A stretch of DNA of 64,000 nucleotides from Paraburkholderia youngii (GTDB taxonomy: Bacteria; Pseudomonadota; Gammaproteobacteria; Burkholderiales; Burkholderiaceae), in NCBI RefSeq assembly GCF_013366925.1, contig NZ_JAALDK010000002.1:682001-746000 (forward strand). Reading direction: 5' to 3'. Both the position numbers and the translations under genes were made by a program. How positions within the stretch are numbered: position 1 is the first letter of the stretch; every line of letters starts with the position of its first letter. Shown here in pieces: positions 50,132 through 59,774 of this stretch. Under the pieces are notes generated by a model that worked only from the letters and a program-made list of their open reading frames with translations, made no database searches and had not been told where the DNA came from.

Positions 50132-51721
50132 TCATCGAGCGGCCGAGAGCGACGACTCACGCTGACCGGAAATGGTGAAAAGGCGCACGGTCTCATCCAG
50201 CACTTGAGCGGAGTCGATCAGCCGTTGCGCGGTGGCCGTCGCTTGCTCCACCAGCGCGGCGTTTTGCTGGGTCGCGCTGTCGAGGTGCGTGATTGCCTGA
50301 TTCACCTGCATGATGCCTTTGGCCTGCTCGTCGCTTGCGTTTGACACATCGTCGATGATGGTCAGTACGCGTCTGACCGTCTCGTCGATCACTTTCATCT
50401 GCGACGCGGTGCGGTCGATCAGTTCCGTTCCTTGCGAGACTTCCGCGACGGTCAGATCCACCACGGACTTGATTTGCCGCGCGGACTCCGCGCAACGTTG
50501 CGCGAGCATGCGCACTTCGGTGGCGACGACCGCGAACGATCGGCCGGCGTCGCCGGCACGGGCGGCTTCGACCGCCGCGTTCAAAGCAATGATGTTGGTC
50601 TGAAAGGCGATGCCATCGATCACGCCCGTGATATCGGCGATACGCTGAGACGCCGACGTAATGCCGGACATGGTCCGCTCAACCTGACCGACGATCTCGC
50701 CGCCAAGCGCCGCGGCATCCTGTGCTTCCCGCGCAAGTCCGAGCGCGGACGCGGCGGCGTCTGCATTGGCCTTCACGCTGGTGGTGAATTGCTCCATGGT
50801 CGCAGCGGTTTCCTCGAGCGACGCCGCTTGCGATTCAGTGCGGCGCGCCAGATCTTCATTGCCGCTCGACATTTCACGAGCGGAGTCCACCACCCCGCCG
50901 ATCTGGCCACGCACGTCCAGCACGATCGCGCCGAGGTTCGCCTTCAGTTGGTTCAGCGCGCTCAGTACGTCGCCGAAATCGCCGTTCCTCGAGATGCCCA
51001 TTTCGGCGGTCAGATCACCGGCAGCCATACGGGTGGCGAAACTGGAGAGCCCCGCGAGCGGCGCACCCAATTGCTTTCGCAACGCCAGCCAGGCCAGGCC
51101 GGCCAGCACCGCGGTGACGCCAGTCGCGCTCCAGTACGGCAGCGGCGGCATCCCGCCGTACAGCGCCGCACCGACGAGCGGGAAGACCAGCGGCGCGATC
51201 GCATAGCCGATACCGATGCGCGCCACGACGGACAAGTGCGTCAGTACCTGCAGCTTGCCGGCTATCCCGGTACGCACCAGCTTCCCGCGGCGCAACTTGT
51301 GCGAGCGCAACGTGCCTTCGCGCATCCGCGCATAGGTTGACTCGGCAAGCCTCACTTCGTTGCGAGAAGGCTTGGTGCGAACGCTCAGATAGCCGACCGT
51401 CTGACCGCTTTCGATCACCGGCGTGACGTTTGCGCATACCCAGTAGTGGTCGCCATTCTTGCGGCGGTTTTTCACGAGCGCCGTCCAGGGCTGACCCGCG
51501 CGGATCGTCTCCCACATGTCGGCGTACGCGTCGCGCGGCATGTCGGGATGCCGGACGATGTTATGTGGCGCGCCGAGCAACTCTTCTCGCACGAAGCCTG
51601 AGATCGCAATGAATGCGGGGTTGCAGTACTGAATCCTTCCTTTCAGGTCGGTTGCCGAGACAAGCATCTCCGAGGCGGGGAAATCGAATTCGCGTTGTGT
51701 TACAGGCTGGTTATTGCGCAT
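50132..51721 (-). CDS. PAS-domain methyl-accepting chemotaxis protein (Aer-like)
   Basis: A 529-residue chemoreceptor. A PAS domain fills residues 10-120 (VSATDLKGRIQYCNPAFIAISGF and later NGDHYWVCANVTPV). A hydrophobic segment of two short helices with no periplasmic domain (around residues 170-215) anchors it, then come HAMP-like helices and the kinase-control hairpin [21 protein letters not shown]. This is the layout of Aer, which senses redox state through FAD, not a periplasmic ligand. ATG 51721 is preferred over 51859, whose extra residues are not PAS-like. No C-terminal methylesterase-docking pentapeptide is seen. Confidence 0.9.
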   Translation of the reverse strand: MRNNQPVTQREFDFPASEMLVSATDLKGRIQYCNPAFIAISGFVREELLGAPHNIVRHPDMPRDAYADMWETIRAGQPWTALVKNRRKNGDHYWVCANVTPVIESGQTVGYLSVRTKPSRNEVRLAESTYARMREGTLRSHKLRRGKLVRTGIAGKLQVLTHLSVVARIGIGYAIAPLVFPLVGAALYGGMPPLPYWSATGVTAVLAGLAWLALRKQLGAPLAGLSSFATRMAAGDLTAEMGISRNGDFGDVLSALNQLKANLGAIVLDVRGQIGGVVDSAREMSSGNEDLARRTESQAASLEETAATMEQFTTSVKANADAAASALGLAREAQDAAALGGEIVGQVERTMSGITSASQRIADITGVIDGIAFQTNIIALNAAVEAARAGDAGRSFAVVATEVRMLAQRCAESARQIKSVVDLTVAEVSQGTELIDRTASQMKVIDETVRRVLTIIDDVSNASDEQAKGIMQVNQAITHLDSATQQNAALVEQATATAQRLIDSAQVLDETVRLFTISGQRESSLSAAR

Positions 51722-51794
51722 GAAGGTCGTTAGCGAGGCACCGCGCTCTGCTGAAGGCGCCGGAATGTCGGTCAATGGACGCTCTAACGGCAAT

Positions 51795-51814
51795 ACCCTC
51801 AAAATATTGAGGGT
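51795..51814. repeat. palindrome ACCCTCAA-N4-TTGAGGGT upstream of the PAS chemoreceptor
   Basis: Perfect 8-bp arms surround AATA, about 75 bases upstream of the chemoreceptor start and close to the LysR gene. It may be an operator for the LysR protein or another regulator. A hairpin is possible but it lacks a T-run. Confidence 0.4.
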
Positions 51815-51900
51815 TATCTGACTAGCTTGGTCGGGTAATCGAAAGCTTCGCCCCAACAAGTGCTATGCACCTGTCGCGGCGACGCCTAGCGATATGAACC

Positions 51901-52857
51901 TCACTTCCGCGAGCCCCTCTTCTTCCTTTCCGGAACTTCGACGGTAGTGTCGACCGGTGTGAACGGCGCCTGAAAATGATCGACGAGGAAATCGATGAAG
52001 GCTCGCGCCCGCGCCGTCTGATTGCGCTGCCTCGGGTAGTAGACGAACAGATCCGCCGACGGCAGCACGGTATTCGGCAGCACCAGCTTGAGGCGCCCGC
52101 TCTGTACGTACTTGGCCAGATCCCATTCGGAGCGAATCAGAATCCCGTGACCGTCGAGCGCCCACCGAAGCGCAATGTCGCCATCGTTGCTCGATAGCAC
52201 GCCCTTGACCTTGATCGCCTCGATGTGGTCGTTCACGATGTAGCGCCACACGCCATAAGCATCATCGTTCTGCCGATGAATGATGCAGCGATGCTGATGC
52301 AGGTCCTCCACGCGCTCGGGCGCTCCAAAACGCTCCAGATACTTCGGCGACGCGCAAAGAAAACGGCGATTGCTCATGATGCGCCTCGCGCTCAGCCGAC
52401 TGTCCGGCAGCTCGCCGAACCGTATCGCCATGTCGAAGGCGCCTTCGACGAGATCGACCGGCCGGTCCGTCACCTCGAACTGCACTTCGACGTTCGGAAA
52501 ACGCCTGGCGAAGTCGGAGACGAGCGGCGCGATGGTCGTCCTGCCGAAACCCAGCGTCGCGTTGATGCGCAACGGCCCATGCGGATCGCGCCGGGCGCCG
52601 GAGATGGCCTCCTCCATCTCGCGGACCTGCCCGACGATCTGGGACGCGTAGCGCAGATACGTCTCTCCCTCGGGCGTCAGGCTGACGCTGCGCGTAGTCC
52701 GGTTGACCAGACGGGCGCCGAGCCGCTGCTCGATGATCCCCAGCCGCTTGGTCGCCGCTGGCGGACTGAGATCGAGCGCCCGGGCGGCGCCGGACATGCT
52801 CCTGAGTTTCGCAAGAAGAATGAAGAACTCGAAGTCGGATACGGGTGCAGTACTCAC
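51901..52857 (-). CDS. LysR-family regulator of the tartrate unit
   Basis: A 318-residue LysR regulator with helix-turn-helix FFILLAKLRSMSGAARALDLSPPAATKRL at its start and an effector domain beginning near residue 90. It is divergent from tarD, sharing a 119-bp gap, which makes it the probable activator of tarD (and perhaps dctA) in response to tartrate. The frame extends to 52947 with a TTG, but GTG 52857 gives a normal-length N-terminus; neither has a clear ribosome site. Confidence 0.86.
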   Translation of the reverse strand: MSTAPVSDFEFFILLAKLRSMSGAARALDLSPPAATKRLGIIEQRLGARLVNRTTRSVSLTPEGETYLRYASQIVGQVREMEEAISGARRDPHGPLRINATLGFGRTTIAPLVSDFARRFPNVEVQFEVTDRPVDLVEGAFDMAIRFGELPDSRLSARRIMSNRRFLCASPKYLERFGAPERVEDLHQHRCIIHRQNDDAYGVWRYIVNDHIEAIKVKGVLSSNDGDIALRWALDGHGILIRSEWDLAKYVQSGRLKLVLPNTVLPSADLFVYYPRQRNQTARARAFIDFLVDHFQAPFTPVDTTVEVPERKKRGSRK

Positions 52858-52976
52858 TTTTGGTGAAATATGTAGTGAACGCAAGTGAATTCTAGCAAGC
52901 TCTTTCGCGGCTAAGCTATGCACCACATTGCAGCCAGGGTGGCTCAATAACCGTTCAAATCTCTGGAGACAATGGC

Positions 52977-54143
52977 GTGAGAATCGTTGAAATCCGCGAA
53001 AAGACCGTTCCGATCAGTTCCCCGATCCGGAACGCCTACATCGACTTCAGCAAAATGACCTTGAGTCTCGTCGCGGTCGTCACGGACGTGATCCGCGACG
53101 GTAAGCCGGTGATCGGCTATGGCTTCAACTCGAACGGCCGCTACGGTCAGGGCAAACTGATGCGCGAGCGCTTCATCCCGCGACTGCTCGAGGCCGACTC
53201 GGCCGCGCTCGTCGACGACTCCGGCGACAACCTCGATCCCCACAAGATCTGGGCGACGATGTTCATCAACGAGAAGCCCGGCGGCCACGGTGAGCGCTCC
53301 GTCGCGATCGGCACGATCGATATGGCCGTCTGGGACGCGGTGGCGAAAATCGCCGGCAAACCGCTGTTCCAGTTGCTCGCCGAGCGGTACGGCAATGGCG
53401 AGGCCAACCGCAAGATCTTCGTCTACGCGGCGGGCGGCTACTACTATCCGGGCCAGGACCACGAGAAGCTCAAGGATGAGATGCGCAGCTACATCGACCG
53501 GGGCTACACGGTCGTGAAGAAGAAAATCGGCGGTGCGTCGCTCGACGAAGACCTGCGGCGCATCGACTCGATCCTCAGCGTGCTGCAGGACGGCCAGAAG
53601 CTCGCGGTCGATGCCAACGGCCGCTTCGATCTCGATACCGCGATCAGCTATGCGAAGGCGCTGTCGCAGTACGACCTGTTCTGGTACGAGGAGGCGGGCG
53701 ACCCGCTCGACTTCGAGTTGCAGGCGACGCTGCGCAACTACTATGACAAGCCGATGGCGACCGGTGAAAACCTGTTCTCGATGCAGGATGCCCGCAACCT
53801 GATCCGCTACGGAGGTATGCGCCCCGATCGCGATTGGCTGCAATTCGATTGCGCATTGAGCTACGGTCTCGTCGAATATCTGCGAACGCTCGATATGCTG
53901 CATCAGCATGGCTGGTCGAGAAGCCGTTGCATTCCCCACGGCGGGCACCAGATGTCGCTGAACATCGCGGCGGGCCTCGGACTCGGCGGCAACGAATCGT
54001 ACCCGGACCTGTTCCAGCCATACGGCGGTTTTCCGGACGGCGTTCGCGTCGAGAACGGATATATCACGATGCCGGAGCTGCCCGGCATCGGCTTCGAAGG
54101 CAAATCCGACCTGATCGCCGAGATGCGCAAGCTGGCTGAATAA
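52977..54143 (+). CDS. tarD: D(-)-tartrate dehydratase (enolase superfamily)
   Basis: A 388-residue enolase-superfamily enzyme that removes water from D-tartrate to give oxaloacetate. It matches the D-tartrate dehydratase branch closely: SSPIRNAYIDFSKMT at the start, NEKPGGHGERSVAIGTIDM (Lys100), KKKIGG with the KxK base Lys183, metal ligands Asp212 in VDANG, Glu238 in WYEEAGDP and Glu264 in ATGENLF, and His321 in IPHGGHQMS. The C-terminus LPGIGFEGKSDL is also typical. It starts at GTG 52977 after GGAGA. dctA follows beyond a strong hairpin; the divergent LysR gene is the probable regulator. Confidence 0.93.
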   Translation: MRIVEIREKTVPISSPIRNAYIDFSKMTLSLVAVVTDVIRDGKPVIGYGFNSNGRYGQGKLMRERFIPRLLEADSAALVDDSGDNLDPHKIWATMFINEKPGGHGERSVAIGTIDMAVWDAVAKIAGKPLFQLLAERYGNGEANRKIFVYAAGGYYYPGQDHEKLKDEMRSYIDRGYTVVKKKIGGASLDEDLRRIDSILSVLQDGQKLAVDANGRFDLDTAISYAKALSQYDLFWYEEAGDPLDFELQATLRNYYDKPMATGENLFSMQDARNLIRYGGMRPDRDWLQFDCALSYGLVEYLRTLDMLHQHGWSRSRCIPHGGHQMSLNIAAGLGLGGNESYPDLFQPYGGFPDGVRVENGYITMPELPGIGFEGKSDLIAEMRKLAE

Positions 54144-54215
54144 CGCGCGCTCGCAACAATACCGACAAACATTCCCGCTTGAATGGTTCATAAAAAGACG
54201 GAACGAAGCCGGCTC

Positions 54216-54256
54216 AATGCGGCCTTCCCACGCTGCTCGCGTGGGAAGGCCGCATT
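54216..54256. terminator. 18-bp perfect hairpin between tarD and dctA
   Basis: Bases 54216-54233 pair with 54239-54256 around the 5-base loop TGCTC, with four T at the end of the stem. It is an intrinsic-terminator-like structure, but it lies only 34 bases before the dctA start codon. A dctA transcript from any usual promoter must include it, so it may instead attenuate or stabilise the mRNA between the two genes. Confidence 0.75.
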
Positions 54257-54290
54257 TTCCCTTTGAAGACGCCACGCACAGGACACAGAC

Positions 54291-55661
54291 ATGCCAGTAT
54301 CGAAAGTACGAAGAGCACTTTCCAAGCTGTACGTTCAGGTCCTCATCGGGATCGTGGCCGGTGTCCTGCTGGGCCACTTCTACCCCGATCTCGCGTCGCA
54401 GATGAAGCCGCTGGGCGACCTGTTCATCAAGCTGATCCGGATGCTGCTTGCGCCGATCATCTTCGCGTCGGTCGTGGTCGGGATCGCGCGCATGAACGAC
54501 CTCCATCAGGCGGGCCGGGTAGGCGTGAAAGCCCTTCTCTATTTCGAACTGGCATCGACGGTCGCGCTGATTGCGGGGATGGTGGTCGTCAATGTCATCA
54601 AACCCGGCAGCGGCATGAACATCGATCCCTCGCAGATCGATGCGGCCGCGATTTCGACCTATACGCACGCGGCACAGCAACACGGGATGCTCGACTTCTT
54701 CATGAGCATCGTTCCGAATAGCATCGTCGGGGCATTCGCCAAGGGTGAGATGCTTCCGATCATTTTCTTTTCAGTTCTGCTCGCTATCTCGCTGGCGAAG
54801 CTCGGACCCCATACCTCACCATTCGTCGACATGCTCGACATGTTCCTTCAAGGCATGTTCGGCGTGGTGCGGATCGTCATGTACGTTGCTCCGATCGGCG
54901 CATTCGGCGGCATGGCCTTCACGATCGGCAAATACGGCATCGGCACGTTGGCATCGTTCGGCGAATTGATGCTTTGTCTGTATCTGACCTCGTTGTTCTT
55001 CGTGTTCGTCGTGCTTGGCCTTGTCATGAAGATGTGCGGGCTTTCGCTATGGAAGTTTCTTCGCTACATAAGGGACGAGATTCTGATTACGCTTGGCACC
55101 GCATCGACGGAAGCGGTGTTGCCGCAGATGCTGATCAAGATGGAGGCGATGGGCTGCGCTCGCCCGGTGGTCGGCATGGTCTTGCCCACCGGCTATACGT
55201 TCAATGCCGACGGAACGGCGATTTATCTGACGATGGCGGCGTTGTTCATCGCCCAGGCGATGAACGTCCACCTCAGTATCTGGGACCAGTTGCTCGTGCT
55301 CGGCGTGCTGCTGCTCACGTCGAAAGGCTCCGCGGGCGTGGCCGGGGCGGGATTCGTCGCACTGGCCGCGACGCTTGCCTCGATGCACAGGATTCCCGTC
55401 GAAGGCCTCGTGCTGCTGCTCGGCGTGGACCGCTTTCTGAACGAGGCGCGTGCGGTCACGAACCTGATCGGCAATGGCGTTGCGACCGTCGTCGTCGCTC
55501 GCTGGGAGGGCCAACTCGATAGGAACCTGGCGCGCGCGGTGCTGAATCGCGACAACACGGCTCACGTCCAGACACCCAGTCCTGCCACGCAACCCGCAGT
55601 CTCGCCGACATTGCCGACTGAAGCGGAGGCGCTCCTCGATGGCTCAGCGAACCATCAATAG
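54291..55661 (+). CDS. dctA: C4-dicarboxylate:cation symporter DctA
   Basis: A 456-residue symporter of the glutamate/dicarboxylate (DAACS) family. It has about eight helices, the serine-rich turn equivalent at [11 protein letters not shown], the helix [23 protein letters not shown] with the cation/substrate Asn-Asp, and [18 protein letters not shown], followed by [17 protein letters not shown]. It takes up succinate, fumarate, malate and related acids; next to tarD, tartrate is the likely ligand. Length is slightly above usual (430-445) because of a polar tail of about 30 residues. A chemoreceptor gene follows 61 bases later. Confidence 0.95.
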   Translation: MPVSKVRRALSKLYVQVLIGIVAGVLLGHFYPDLASQMKPLGDLFIKLIRMLLAPIIFASVVVGIARMNDLHQAGRVGVKALLYFELASTVALIAGMVVVNVIKPGSGMNIDPSQIDAAAISTYTHAAQQHGMLDFFMSIVPNSIVGAFAKGEMLPIIFFSVLLAISLAKLGPHTSPFVDMLDMFLQGMFGVVRIVMYVAPIGAFGGMAFTIGKYGIGTLASFGELMLCLYLTSLFFVFVVLGLVMKMCGLSLWKFLRYIRDEILITLGTASTEAVLPQMLIKMEAMGCARPVVGMVLPTGYTFNADGTAIYLTMAALFIAQAMNVHLSIWDQLLVLGVLLLTSKGSAGVAGAGFVALAATLASMHRIPVEGLVLLLGVDRFLNEARAVTNLIGNGVATVVVARWEGQLDRNLARAVLNRDNTAHVQTPSPATQPAVSPTLPTEAEALLDGSANHQ

Positions 55662-55722
55662 AACTGAACTTTTCGGAACGTGTGCCGTTAACTCAGCGGT
55701 ATCTCACTCTTCCGAATTCAGC

Positions 55723-57270
55723 ATGAAACTGACCATCAAGTTCCGTCTTCTCGCCACCCTCACCCTGCTCGGGTTCCTGCTGACGGTGACTGGCGTACTG
55801 GGTATCGCCGGCATGCGCGGTTCGAACCATGCGGTTGCGCAGGCGTATACCAACGACGTGGCCGCCGCGACCGCGCTCGGCAAGTCCAACCTGAACCTGA
55901 CCGTAGTGCGCACTACGCTCGATCGCGTGCTGCTGCACCCGGAGGCGGCGGATAGAGCCGCCCTCATCGATAAGGCGCGCAACTATCTAGCGGTCTCCGA
56001 CAAAGCCTGGAAAGAGTACCGCGCACTGCCCGTCTCCGATGCGGAAGCGGCCTTGTCTAAGGCTGTCGCCGACGCCCGCGAAGCGATGCTGCATGGCGCA
56101 CTCGAGCCGATGATGGACGCGATGAGCCGTGGCGACCACGAGGGTGCCGACCAGATCGCGATGGTCGTTATGCCGCCGTTTGCCGCGGCTCTAACGCAGA
56201 AATCCGCGGAGCTGGACAAGTTTCGCAACGCGCAGGGCAATAACCGCTACACGACAGCGCAGGACCGCTACGACACCCTCGTGACCATTACCGCAGTCGC
56301 GATCGCCGTCGGTCTTCTGACCTGCGTCACCTGCGGCTTCACGCTGCTTCGCGCAATCGCGCGCCCGATCGACATGACGGTGCGCCATGTCGAGCGACTC
56401 GCTCAGGGCGACATGTCGCAGCAACTGCGGTTCGACAGTAACGACGAAATGGGTCGCCTTGTCAGAAGCGTTGGGCAGATGCAGAAGGACATCGGCACGA
56501 TGATCGAACAGATCGCTCGCGGCAGCGAGTCGATCGCGTCCGCGACCCAGCAAATTTCGGCCGGCAACGCGGACCTGTCGGCGCGCACCGAGGCGCAGGC
56601 GGCGTCCATCGAGGAAACGGCGGCGAGTATGGAACAACTGACCAACGCCGTCACGGAGAACGCGGCGCACGCGCGTGAAGCGCGCGAGCTCGCCGACGCG
56701 ACGAAGGCGACGGCCGGTGCGGGCGCGGACGTCGTCCGTCAGGTCATCGACGCGATGCGCGACATTCACGACGGCGCGAAAAGAATGGGCGAGATCATCG
56801 GGGTGATCGAAGGCATCGCCTTTCAGACCAACATCCTCGCGTTGAATGCGGCTGTCGAGGCCGCGCGCGCCGGAGAGGAAGGACGCGGCTTTGCCGTCGT
56901 CGCCGGCGAGGTACGCAATCTCGCTCAGCGCTCGGCGACCGCGGCGAAGGAAATCAAGGAGCTGATCGACGCGTCGACCGCGCGCGTCGCCGACGGTTCG
57001 CGCCTCGTCGGCCGGGCCGGTGAGACCATGGGCGAAGTACAGACGGCCGTCGGTCGCGTCACGTCGATCATGAGCGACATCGCGACGGCTTCGGCCGAAC
57101 AGAGCGATGGCATCGAGGAAGTCAATCGCGCGATTACGCAGATGGATCAGATGTCGCAGCAAAATGCCGCGCTGGTCGAACAGGCAGCCGCCGCGGCCGC
57201 GTCGCTCACCGAGCAGACTGGCCTATTGACCCGGGCGGCTGGCCGATTCCGCTTTGCGTCCCTGTCCTGA
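55723..57270 (+). CDS. methyl-accepting chemotaxis protein with 4HB-type sensor
   Basis: A 515-residue transmembrane chemoreceptor. Helix 1 (about residues 10-30, [22 protein letters not shown]) and helix 2 (about 187-208) bracket a 4-helix-bundle ligand domain of 155 residues. HAMP is at 210-262 and the signalling hairpin contains [27 protein letters not shown]. Its ATG is 61 bases after dctA, so the receptor probably belongs to the tartrate/dicarboxylate unit and reports the same compound. No methylesterase-docking pentapeptide is at the C-terminus. Confidence 0.92.
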   Translation: MKLTIKFRLLATLTLLGFLLTVTGVLGIAGMRGSNHAVAQAYTNDVAAATALGKSNLNLTVVRTTLDRVLLHPEAADRAALIDKARNYLAVSDKAWKEYRALPVSDAEAALSKAVADAREAMLHGALEPMMDAMSRGDHEGADQIAMVVMPPFAAALTQKSAELDKFRNAQGNNRYTTAQDRYDTLVTITAVAIAVGLLTCVTCGFTLLRAIARPIDMTVRHVERLAQGDMSQQLRFDSNDEMGRLVRSVGQMQKDIGTMIEQIARGSESIASATQQISAGNADLSARTEAQAASIEETAASMEQLTNAVTENAAHAREARELADATKATAGAGADVVRQVIDAMRDIHDGAKRMGEIIGVIEGIAFQTNILALNAAVEAARAGEEGRGFAVVAGEVRNLAQRSATAAKEIKELIDASTARVADGSRLVGRAGETMGEVQTAVGRVTSIMSDIATASAEQSDGIEEVNRAITQMDQMSQQNAALVEQAAAAAASLTEQTGLLTRAAGRFRFASLS

Positions 57271-57304
57271 TGCCACGCTATAGGCTCGCGTGCCGCGACA
57301 CGCC

Positions 57305-58828
57305 TTAGGTTCGCGAGCCGCCGGAGGTCGTGGTGTCGGCGTCATTGGCAGGCACCGCCTCGAGAAAACCGCGCCCCATCTCCGCCTCGAAGCGCGCAGC
57401 GCTGCCCTCCCAGATGATGCGCGCGTGTTCGAGAACGTAAACGCGATCGGCATGCGGCAGCGCAAACCTGACGTTCTGCTCGCCCAGCAAGACGGTGATG
57501 GGCGTGGACTTCTGCAGCGAATCCAGCGCTTTCGACAATTGCTCGAGAATCACGGGCGCGAGGCCGAGTGTCGGCTCGTCGAGAATCAGCAGCTTCGGTT
57601 GGGTCATTAGCGCGCGCGCGATCGCGAGCATTTGCTGCTCGCCGCCGGACAGCGTACGCGCGGTTTGGCCCTGGCGCGACTTCAGGATCGGAAACAGATC
57701 GAACAGCCACGACAGCTGTTTAGCGCGCGCCGAATCAGCAAGATGATATCCGCCGAGTTCGAGATTCTCGCGTACCGTCATGTCGCCGAATAGCTCGCGC
57801 GTTTCCGGGCATTGCACGAGGCCGGCGCGCGAGATCGCGGCACCGCTGATACCGCGCAGATCGCGGCCGTCGAAGCGGATCGTCCCCTTGTACGGCACGA
57901 GGCCCGAGAGCGCGTTGAAAAGCGTCGTCTTGCCCGCGCCGTTCAGGCCGACAACCGAGACGAACTCGCCCTCGCGCACTTGCAGACTGACGTCGTCGAG
58001 TGCGCACGCCTTGTCGTAGAGCACGCGCACACCGCTCACCTCGAGGATCGTGGGCTTCGCATTGCCCGCGGCTCCAGTGCGCTGGCGCAGCTCCAGCTTG
58101 CCGCCCAGATAGACGCGGCGCACCGTCTCGTTCTGCATCACCTGTTCGGCGGTGCCCTCGGCGACACGCTCGCCAAGGTACATCGCCAGCACGCGGTCGG
58201 CGAGCGCGGACAGACTCTTCACGTTGTGGTCGACCAGCAGCACCGCGCGCCCTTCGGCGCGAAAGCCTCGAATCAGCTCGGAAAACGCGTGCGATTCCGC
58301 CACCGTCAGTCCCGCGAACGGCTCGTCCACCAGCACGACCTGCGGGTCGCGCGCAATCGCCTTGGCCATCTCCATGCGGCGCAGATCCGCAAACGGCAGC
58401 GTCGCGGGATGCCGATGCATGACGCCGGCAAGGCCCACGCGCTCGGCGATTTCCTGCGCGCGCTGGTGCACGTGGGGTTCGGCAGCGAGCTTGACGAGCG
58501 AATCAGGCAGCAGCGCGAGCTTGATATGTTCCAGCACCGTTTGCCGATGCAGCGGCCGCGAATGCTGAAACACGATGCCCACGCCCGCGCGCGCGATGCG
58601 GTGCGGCGCCCAGCCGGCCATCTCCACGCCGTTCACCTTGACCGACCCCGCATTGGGCCGTTCGATGCCCATGATCAGCTTCATGACCGTGGACTTGCCC
58701 GAGCCGTTCGGTCCAATCAGACCGAGGATCTCGCCGGGCCGGATCTCGAAGCCGATATCCTTGACTGCGACGAGACCGCCAAAGCGCTTGGTCAGCCCGC
58801 GTACGGAGAGCAGCGGCGTGTCGTTCAT
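57305..58828 (-). CDS. fused HAAT-type ATPases (LivG-LivF fusion)
   Basis: One 507-residue chain contains two ATPases. Residues 8-250 are LivG (Walker A GPNGSGKST, GIVFQHSRPLHRQTV, a signature region replaced by LPFADLRRMEMAKAIA, Walker B VVLVDEPFAGLT). After an about 20-residue linker, residues 270-495 are LivF (GLNGAGKTT, TLSGGEQQMLAIARALM, LLILDEPTLGLAP, GEQNVRFAL). The frame is open throughout. Its ATG 58828 overlaps the end of the permease gene by 4 bases (ATGA). The transporter would therefore have a preassembled nucleotide-binding pair. Confidence 0.92.
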   Translation of the reverse strand: MNDTPLLSVRGLTKRFGGLVAVKDIGFEIRPGEILGLIGPNGSGKSTVMKLIMGIERPNAGSVKVNGVEMAGWAPHRIARAGVGIVFQHSRPLHRQTVLEHIKLALLPDSLVKLAAEPHVHQRAQEIAERVGLAGVMHRHPATLPFADLRRMEMAKAIARDPQVVLVDEPFAGLTVAESHAFSELIRGFRAEGRAVLLVDHNVKSLSALADRVLAMYLGERVAEGTAEQVMQNETVRRVYLGGKLELRQRTGAAGNAKPTILEVSGVRVLYDKACALDDVSLQVREGEFVSVVGLNGAGKTTLFNALSGLVPYKGTIRFDGRDLRGISGAAISRAGLVQCPETRELFGDMTVRENLELGGYHLADSARAKQLSWLFDLFPILKSRQGQTARTLSGGEQQMLAIARALMTQPKLLILDEPTLGLAPVILEQLSKALDSLQKSTPITVLLGEQNVRFALPHADRVYVLEHARIIWEGSAARFEAEMGRGFLEAVPANDADTTTSGGSRT

Positions 58829-59751
58829 TGGCGCTCCCTCGCACGTAGCAGATTGCCGAGCAGACCGTCTGGAAAGAACAGCAGCGCAGCCAGCGCGACC
58901 GCCGCGACGACGAACGTGTTGAGCTGCCCGAGCGGTCGCAGGAACTCGCCGGCGACGATCAGGAAGATTGAGCCGATCACCGCGCCGAGTATCGTCCGGC
59001 GTCCGCCGAGCACGGCCGCGATGATGATCTGCACGCCCACGCTGAGATCCACCACCGTGCTCACGGAAGCCGTGCCCTGATAGAACACCAGCATCGCGCC
59101 GGCCACGCCCGAGAAAACGGCGCTGATGCAGAAGGCCACGAGCTTGTGCCGCGTGACATTGAAACCCAACGCCTGCGCGCCGGTCGCGTCCTGGCCGCTC
59201 GCCTGCAGGATCAGACCGACTGCCGAACGCGACAGGCCGAACAGCAGGATCGCGCAAACGATCAGGAACGCGAGCGCGATCCAGTAGTTATGGTTCGCAT
59301 CGACCGACATCACGTCCGGCACCATCATGCCGATCTCGCCGCCCGTTATGCCCGCGAAAATCACGATGGCGTTTTGCAGCAGCAGCACGGCCACGAGCGT
59401 AACCAGACCGAAGTAAGGACCGCGCAGCCGCAGCGCGGGCACCGCGAGGAGCAAGCCGCCCACTAGCGCGACGCCGCCGCCCGAGAGCACGCAAACGGGT
59501 ATGGGCAGGCCCCATCTGGCGTTGAGGATCGCAGCCGAATAGGCGCCGAGTCCGATCAGGAACGTCGGCCCGAAGTTGACCTCGCCGGCAAAGCCGAACA
59601 ACAGGTCCCACGACATCGCGAACACGCCGAAGTAAAACGCAACCGTGAGCACGCCGAGGATGTAGCCAGAAAGCCACCACGGCAACGTCGCGGCGATCAC
59701 GGCGAGCGCAACGGCGATCCATGCGCCACGCGAACGGAGAAGAACGGACAT
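58825..59751 (-). CDS. livM: HAAT-type ABC permease LivM
   Basis: A 308-residue inner-membrane permease with about nine helices. It has the LivM hallmark SWDLLFGFAGEVNFGPTFLIGLGAY, a short coupling loop (QASGQDATGAQALGFNVTRHK) and FFPDGLLGN near the end. Start 59751 (MSVLLRSRG) has GGAG 10 bases upstream; 59766 (MERTPMS) is possible but has none. The stop overlaps the LivG-LivF start. It pairs with LivH encoded just upstream. Confidence 0.92.
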   Translation of the reverse strand: MSVLLRSRGAWIAVALAVIAATLPWWLSGYILGVLTVAFYFGVFAMSWDLLFGFAGEVNFGPTFLIGLGAYSAAILNARWGLPIPVCVLSGGGVALVGGLLLAVPALRLRGPYFGLVTLVAVLLLQNAIVIFAGITGGEIGMMVPDVMSVDANHNYWIALAFLIVCAILLFGLSRSAVGLILQASGQDATGAQALGFNVTRHKLVAFCISAVFSGVAGAMLVFYQGTASVSTVVDLSVGVQIIIAAVLGGRRTILGAVIGSIFLIVAGEFLRPLGQLNTFVVAAVALAALLFFPDGLLGNLLRARERQ

Positions 59752-59774
59752 AGGGGTACGCTCCATTCGCACGG

